From positions 1-11,188 of the forward strand of contig JADGIF010000314.1 of the NCBI GenBank assembly GCA_018985225.1: DNA of 11,188 nucleotides, in the 5' to 3' direction. The translations under genes and the position numbers were made by a program. Positions 7,394-11,188 of this stretch are shown piece after piece. How positions within the stretch are numbered: the stretch's first letter is position 1; every line of letters starts with the position of its first letter. A model generated the notes under the pieces. The model saw only the letters and a program-made list of their open reading frames with translations, had not been told where the DNA came from and searched no databases. This DNA is from Amoeboradix gromovi (Eukaryota > Sanchytriomycota > Sanchytriomycetes > Sanchytriales > Sanchytriaceae).

Positions 7394-7483
7394 ATGATGC
7401 GATTGGATGTTACTGTGATTTTTTTATGTCGCAATATGGCAGATTCTGATAAGCTTAAAAGTAATGACATGGCTGGTTTGTAA
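7394..7483 (+). other. 29-codon uORF before the acidic-protein gene
   Basis: This frame begins with tandem ATGs at 7394-7399 and ends in a TAA at 7481-7483, three bases before the main ATG at 7487 and in the same frame. Its N-terminus has a short hydrophobic stretch (VTVIFLC). It may be a uORF that controls the downstream gene by re-initiation, or a chance frame. I found no short GT-AG segment that would fuse the two. Confidence 0.35.
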
Positions 7484-7486
7484 ATA

Positions 7487-8719
7487 ATGTTTTTGGCTTT
7501 ATTTTCCGCTTTTGGGTTCTTTAATCAAGGGCTAGTTCGGTATAATTTCAGAAATCGAGATTATTCGTTTGATAGAAGATATAGTGGCAGAGATTCAGTT
7601 GTGGATGTCAAAACTAAATGTGCTGGATTAATGGTCAAACATTTTTATACGGTTCGAGAGAATTGTGAGATTTGCAACTCAAAATGTAATGAAGTTTTGC
7701 AAAAAGTCGCTCAGTTTTTAAATAAAGATCAATGTGGGGATATGTTTCCCGAGATGCAAAAGAACGGACAAAAGATATTAAAGATAAGCTACGCAGGTTA
7801 TCAAGTCAGTTGTTTTAAAAACAGCTTGTGGACCGATGTTGGCTCTATAATTCTTTCTCAGAAACCATTGCTGATAAAGGGACTTGTTGTTGCTGCCTAT
7901 GTTGCAAAAGCAGTCTACTCAAATGTCATAGTGCCGTTTGTAGACGGGTATGGTGGAAAATCTGTTAGTTCTTGGAACCGTAGAGGGTTTTATCCTGATG
8001 AGGCCATGTTCGAAGATGATTGGGAAGACGAGTACGATGAGGAGGATGATGAGGATTATGAGGATGATGAGGATGATGATGATGAGGATGATTATGATGA
8101 GGATGAGGATGAGGATTATGAAGTTCCGAAAAGAGGAAAGTCCGTTTTTAAACCCAAATTGTCTAAGAAACATTCCAAAGAACCGCATAATCAATACAGA
8201 CAATTGAAAAAGCCCAACTTGTTAAGGAAACATTCCAAAGAACCGCATAATCAATACAGACAATCGAAAAAACCCAAAGAGGCAGGTTCAGAGACAGTAG
8301 TGTTTAAGCCTAAAAGCCCCACTCGGATTAGTTTTAAGGAGCTTAACTTGTACGATGACAAGTCTCAAATGACTAGCAATATGTATCAGTCACCGATTGC
8401 AGGCTTGCTTATGTCACAGACAAAGGAGGCTGATAAAATTTACCATGATTACGGCATAACTGGTGATATTTTGGTTCAAGAAGCCAAAACTATAGAAAGG
8501 GAGTCTGAGAAAATCGAAAATGGAAACAAAAGCTCGATTGCGCACAATTTGGATTCTATGGTAACTTTAATAGAGCCTATTTTGAATGGTAAAGTTACCT
8601 ATGTTAATCCGTGGATGCAAGAACAGTTGGGAAACTTGAAAGATGCTGCCGCAGTTATGAAATTATTTTACCCCGAAATTGAACTAGAGAGCTCTCAAGT
8701 AAATCACACAAAACCGTAA
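7487..8719 (+). CDS. Secreted or luminal orphan with Cys cluster, acidic tract and basic repeats, 410 aa
   Basis: I do not recognise the family. The first 15 or so residues (MFLALFSAFGFFNQG) are hydrophobic and fit a short signal peptide or anchor. All six cysteines fall in residues 45-109 (C45, C60, C63, C67, C83, C109), which looks like a small disulfide-bonded domain. A second hydrophobic stretch spans about 128-151. Residues 176-211 are almost only Asp/Glu with regular Tyr, encoded by a monotonous GAT/GAG run. A basic segment follows, with a 20-residue unit repeated twice (KHSKEPHNQYRQ core at 228-239 and 248-259). The C-terminus, about 280-400, is helical and unremarkable. No poly(A) hexamer lies at the stop, unlike in its neighbours; the first is at 8944-8949. 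An exported or surface protein seems likely from the signal and cysteines. Confidence 0.75.
   Translation: MFLALFSAFGFFNQGLVRYNFRNRDYSFDRRYSGRDSVVDVKTKCAGLMVKHFYTVRENCEICNSKCNEVLQKVAQFLNKDQCGDMFPEMQKNGQKILKISYAGYQVSCFKNSLWTDVGSIILSQKPLLIKGLVVAAYVAKAVYSNVIVPFVDGYGGKSVSSWNRRGFYPDEAMFEDDWEDEYDEEDDEDYEDDEDDDDEDDYDEDEDEDYEVPKRGKSVFKPKLSKKHSKEPHNQYRQLKKPNLLRKHSKEPHNQYRQSKKPKEAGSETVVFKPKSPTRISFKELNLYDDKSQMTSNMYQSPIAGLLMSQTKEADKIYHDYGITGDILVQEAKTIERESEKIENGNKSSIAHNLDSMVTLIEPILNGKVTYVNPWMQEQLGNLKDAAAVMKLFYPEIELESSQVNHTKP
8012..8119 (+). repeat. GAT/GAG low-complexity tract (Asp/Glu run)
   Basis: About 108 bp built almost only of GAT and GAG codons, with interspersed TAT, coding for the acidic tract of the orphan protein. 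The monotony suggests microsatellite-like growth. The opposite strand shows a meaningless Ile-rich open frame over it. Confidence 0.85.
8159..8278 (+). repeat. 60-bp tandem duplication in the orphan CDS
   Basis: Two adjacent 60-bp copies (8159-8218 and 8219-8278) differ at about six positions, all near the ends, with an identical central core of about 37 bp. They encode a 20-residue basic unit. Near identity, including silent sites, indicates a recent duplication or gene-conversion-like homogenisation. Confidence 0.9.
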
Positions 8720-9035
8720 TTATATTTTAGTTGACTTTAATCTTTACAGTAATCAAGAGTTGCCATCTAGCTTATTTTTGCCGTATTGTGCGGTTCCTAT
8801 CAATTTGCAAATGAGACATCAAATATAAAAACTGGACTAACTTTCTGTAAAAACTTGGAACATTATTTCAGCTTTATTACTTTATGGATTTAAGAGGCGA
8901 GTGGACATTCAGCTAGTTGCGGAGTTGACGAGTATAAAAGGAAAATAAACAACTTTTTGTATCGAATTTCAAAAATAAATATTCTGTACAGCTATTCTCT
9001 TACTTTTTCATCCAATCTTTATTTCAAATAAACCT
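8720..9035. other. Non-coding stretch with three AATAAA hexamers
   Basis: No frame of note. AATAAA occurs at 8944-8949, 8974-8979 and 9027-9032. The first is 225 nt after the stop of the acidic protein and is its nearest candidate poly(A) signal. A TATAAAAG at 8933-8940 resembles a TATA box and could belong to the frame further right. A ten-codon ATG frame lies just before it. Confidence 0.4.
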
Positions 9036-9139
9036 CTGATTCATAGTACTAATTCATAGTACTGATTCATAGTACTGATTCATAGTACTAATTCATAGTA
9101 CTAATTCATAGTACTAATTCATAATACTGATTCATAATA
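9036..9139 (+). repeat. 13-bp minisatellite, eight copies
   Basis: Eight head-to-tail copies of CTRATTCATAGTA cover 104 bp. The third base alternates A/G, and the last two copies carry AATA in place of AGTA. There are no spacers, so this is a minisatellite and not CRISPR. Each junction of the TAGTACTAATTCATAG type also reads like a minimal intron (GT...ACTAAT...AG). An open frame starts immediately after the last TAG. Confidence 0.95.
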
Positions 9140-9140
9140 G

Positions 9141-9473
9141 GGTATATTTTCATCTAAGAACTATCCAGAAAGAACTGGCAAGACAAGAGTCAGGGAGACT
9201 GTCCATAGATTACACTTCAAAGAAATAGATAAGAGTAATGATGTTAGTATAACATTACAAAATGACTCTAGAAAAGAGTACCGTCTAAGAAAATGCACCT
9301 TTTGCTTAGATGCTCAAAGACCTCAAATATTTGAACGAGATGCAGGGTCTTCTAGTTTTATTTTAAAAAGAGGAATACAATCAATGAAAGAAAATTGGTA
9401 TAATAGAAGATCTTTTATTAATGATAGCATTTCCTGCGTATGGTGCACATCCTTTAAAAACGAGTTAGTCTAG
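9141..9473 (+). other. Orphan open frame with two CxxC knuckles, no early ATG (exon or remnant)
   Basis: The frame is open from directly after a TAG at 9138-9140 to a TAG at 9471-9473, 110 sense codons with balanced, basic composition rich in Arg, Asp and Cys, unlike random AT-rich DNA. It contains CTFC and CVWC separated by 43 residues (C-x2-C-x43-C-x2-C), suggesting a zinc-binding domain. The only in-frame ATG is at 9384, between the two knuckles. It may therefore be a 3' exon whose 5' exon I could not find, or the C-terminal piece of a mobile-element protein such as a transposase. A His residue some 30 residues before the first knuckle loosely recalls piggyBac-type C-termini, but the Cys spacing does not fit. 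AATAAA at 9529-9534 follows the stop by about 55 nt. Family not recognised. Confidence 0.4.
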
Positions 9474-9847
9474 TTTTTATATTTGGTGTCCCATGTGTTG
9501 TATTGTTGTTTTAATTTAAGATTATAATAATAAATCAATAAGAATATTTACTAGGATCGTATGAGAATCCATACCATAATTGAACAATCAATCTTGCATT
9601 CCAGAAGATAATTTATATCATTTACTCTAAGTTGACTTGAATAACTTTTACATCTTTCAATTGATTAATAATGCCTCTTGAGTCATATCATTTATTCCTT
9701 TGAATGCAATTCACTAGCTTACTCTATAAGCAATCTTACTCATATTTATTTCAATAGGATATCTACTTGCTAAATCAACTATTGCATTCTAATTTATCTC
9801 TTTGAACATTGATCCTAATCAAGAATCATTAACAATCACATTCATTT
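9474..9847. other. AT-rich gene-free stretch, possible decayed minus-strand frame
   Basis: No intact gene. On the minus strand, one frame between about 9530 and 9840 reads as protein-like segments (around the ATG at 9809) broken by about eight stop codons. It could be a heavily mutated gene or mobile-element remnant, but AT-rich sequence can give such patterns by chance. Loose repeats of an ATATCATTTAYT motif (near 9617 and 9687) are also present. Confidence 0.3.
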
Positions 9848-9946
9848 ATGTGGTTATATTCAACGTTTGATCAGTACCTCTTAGCTGGTTACTTACTTGG
9901 CTGCTCCCTGTCACTCGCCATACCCACGCAACACCCTGGTCACGCG

Positions 9947-10045
9947 CACAGCACTCTGTACATACCCTGGTCATACTCACACATACTCAGCACTTTCTGT
10001 ACACACCAGGCCACACTGTACATACCCACAGCACTCTGTACATAC
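9947..10045 (+). repeat. Imperfect repeat of about 40 bp period, GC-richer patch
   Basis: A 19-bp sequence, CACAGCACTCTGTACATAC, occurs exactly at 9947-9965 and 10027-10045. A degenerate copy lies half-way (about 9986-10005, with CAGCACTTTCTGTACACAC). The period is therefore about 40 bp. The block is richer in C and G and in CA/TG steps than its surroundings. Frames that cross it give low-complexity His/Thr/Tyr/Pro products and are not convincing as genes. One of them ends in TAA inside AATAAA at 10104-10111. Confidence 0.7.
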
Positions 10046-10138
10046 TATGTATGGTACTTGTGATCCGTGCTCCAGTTGGGCACCTGCCGTTTGTCTGCAA
10101 TGGTAAATAAAATGTTTTACTGATTTATTTTGTCGACT

Positions 10139-10252
10139 TTATTGAGTTTCTTGTAGTCGCATGGTCCAAAAGACAGCATATACTAGTATATCCGTTAAGG
10201 AGGGTTTTTTGGCTTCCATGGTTTGTGCTCGTTTAGCTGCTGCATTCTCCAT
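10139..10252 (-). CDS. Possible 37-aa single-span mini-protein
   Basis: This frame begins at the first ATG (10252) after an in-frame TAA and ends in a TAA at 10139-10141 that overlaps a minus-strand AATAAA (TTTATT at 10138-10143), the arrangement seen at the clear genes of this window. The product has a charged, Ala/Lys-rich N-terminus and a hydrophobic stretch of about 13 residues (DILVYAVFWTM), then a short polar tail. That size and layout resemble tiny membrane subunits, but I recognise no family. It could equally be the last exon of a longer gene or chance. It lies downstream of the broken Crinkler-like gene on the same strand. Confidence 0.35.
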   Translation of the reverse strand: MENAAAKRAQTMEAKKPSLTDILVYAVFWTMRLQETQ

Positions 10253-10563
10253 AAGATTCAGTTAATGTCTTTCTTACACTTAAACTTCAAGCGCTAATTA
10301 AATCATTGGCAAGTATATCCAAGGGTTGTCGAGTATCACACCTACGCTAGGCAGTTGCAGCCATAAATAGGCAGCTGCTTAGTAAATATGGAGACTCACT
10401 GTTTATTAATTTTAGCACTTTTCCGGGCCTCGCTTCCTCATTATTATGCTTTGTGTTTGGTTCAAAATCAGGAGAGCCGGTGCAAGTGTGATGGCTACAC
10501 GGCGCAGCCCAAATCCCAGAAACCTCACGAAATCCTCATCAATTAAATTTAATGCGGCCTGAC
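10253..10563. other. Intergenic stretch with 11-bp direct repeat
   Basis: 311 bp without a convincing gene. TAGGCAGYTGC occurs twice (10348-10357 region and 10368-10377), 20 bp apart. The second copy contains the CAGCTG E-box and lies roughly 120 bp upstream of the mini-protein start on the minus strand. A minus-strand AATAAA (TTTATT near 10402) may serve the broken gene to the right. Confidence 0.35.
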
Positions 10564-11188
10564 TCAATTAGCAAGACTAATCTCAACAACATTTTCGCTC
10601 TCTCCAAACAAACATTGCGCACTGGTATAGTCACCGCTTTTGAAAAAAACTGTGATGCGTTTGGGATGCTTTGCAATGTTGGTGGGCAATCTGGCCATAC
10701 TGCGACGAAAATCAACCACCGCATAATCCCTCACATTCAGTGGGAAGTACTTGCCGCTTGGAGTAAATCTAGCAATGTGTTCTCCAACGCCGTTTCCATT
10801 AACCATCAACTCAATACCCCAACGAAGATCCCCATCCAAATAAAAGTCAATTTCGCCGGGAATTGTGACAGACAATTTCTCGTTTGTTCCCCCCAGGAAA
10901 CGACTTCGATAGCTCTGGGCAGATTAAACAGCTGGGCTTAGTGAAAAGAGCCAACCCCTCTATGAATAAATGCTGAAATACTGCTTCCTTTGGAAATTCG
11001 CTAGGGCAGGTAGAGTTCTTAAGAAGGTTAGCAGACATTGATGAAATAACATTCCCAATAAGCTCTGGGAGTGTCGAAGGGTTACTGGCCGAGCGATTCG
11101 GGAAAATCCATTTGGAATAATATCGTTTGGCCAGCAGGGAAGAGAATGCAAAGTCGGTGCCATAAGAATCCATCAATATTCCTGATTT
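10564..11188 (-). pseudogene. Crinkler-like effector C-terminal (REase-type) domain, frameshifted and cut by window edge
   Basis: Two minus-strand frames match successive parts of the Crinkler (CRN) C-terminal region of early-diverging fungi and oomycetes. Members are taken to act in host or competitor cells and carry a restriction-endonuclease-like fold. The first frame runs from the window edge to its own stop near 10847. It holds the helical part and an ICPELSKSF block (about 10900-10925). The second ends at the TGA 10564-10566. It holds the nuclease-like core, with EIDFY then RWGIEL, which supply the acidic residues of the PD-(D/E)xK pattern, then EHIARF, GKY and VVDFR. The frames part at a homopolymer of six C (plus strand 10889-10894), a one-base shift. 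No short GT-AG segment of suitable length explains it. Either the gene is dead or this is a sequencing error. The N-terminal part lies outside the window. Confidence 0.7.

Noticed and set aside
7919-8203. Minus-strand 94-codon frame with long Ile/Leu runs resembling a membrane segment.
   Set aside because: It is the antisense of the GAT/GAG acidic tract in the coding gene.
9036-9139. Short regular repeats considered as a CRISPR array.
   Set aside because: The units are only 13 bp and directly adjacent without spacers, and the genome is eukaryotic.
9848-10063. 71-codon plus-strand frame starting at the ATG 9848.
   Set aside because: It mostly translates the repeat of about 40 bp into low-complexity Thr/Tyr/His/Pro sequence, so the length is explained by the repeat.
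9897-10106. Plus-strand open frame ending in TAA within AATAAA at 10104-10111, like the real genes.
   Set aside because: It has no early ATG and the translation is repeat-driven. I found no convincing upstream exon. The stop-AATAAA overlap is suggestive but alone is weak in AT-rich DNA.
10178-10191. 14-bp perfect palindrome ATATACTAGTATAT.
   Set aside because: It is mostly alternating AT sequence, where palindromes are frequent, and it lies within the possible mini-protein frame. No functional context is visible.
10552-10941. Plus-strand 129-codon frame.
   Set aside because: It is antisense to the Crinkler-like sequence, whose minus-strand translation carries the recognisable family motifs.

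Overview
The window looks like an AT-rich, compact genome of a fungus, or a close fungal relative, that carries Crinkler-type effector genes. The evidence is a fungal-type mitochondrial GTP/GDP carrier (GGC1), an EDC3 decapping activator, a BAR-PH-ArfGAP-ankyrin protein of the ACAP/Csx2 kind, poly(A) signals and spliceosomal introns. A broken Crinkler-like gene at the right edge points to the early-diverging fungi or zoosporic/endoparasitic relatives where such genes are common. That placement is an inference, and I cannot name the species.

Positions 1-8719 are gene-dense. In order they hold: an unrecognised coiled-coil protein (+, 126-857); a small helical protein (-, 1253-1537); GGC1 (+, 1816-2694); a short secreted orphan (-, 2709-3086), whose stop lies 14 bp from that of GGC1; the ArfGAP gene (+, 3533-5812); EDC3 (+, 5861-7376); and a secreted or luminal orphan with six clustered cysteines, a very acidic tract and a duplicated basic block (+, 7487-8719). 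GGC1 works in the mitochondrial inner membrane, the ArfGAP at membranes in vesicle traffic, and EDC3 in cytoplasmic mRNA decapping. The genes share a neighbourhood but no single pathway.

The most striking feature is gene architecture. The ArfGAP and EDC3 reading frames are each interrupted inside a conserved domain. Removing a GT-AG segment of only 21 nt (5393-5413) or 19 nt (7000-7018) restores exactly the expected ankyrin or YjeF_N sequence. Both segments end in TAAYGTAG, which suggests a branch point fused to the 3' splice site. In addition, the AATAAA signal overlaps or abuts the stop codon in six of the seven genes of this half.

Positions 8720-11188 are accessory in character. They hold a 104-bp array of eight 13-bp repeats, an orphan 111-codon open frame with two CxxC knuckles but no early ATG, an AT-rich stretch with a possible decayed minus-strand frame, an imperfect repeat of about 40 bp, and a possible 37-residue membrane mini-protein (-). 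At the edge is the Crinkler-like nuclease-domain gene (-), split by a frameshift at a homopolymer and cut off by the window.
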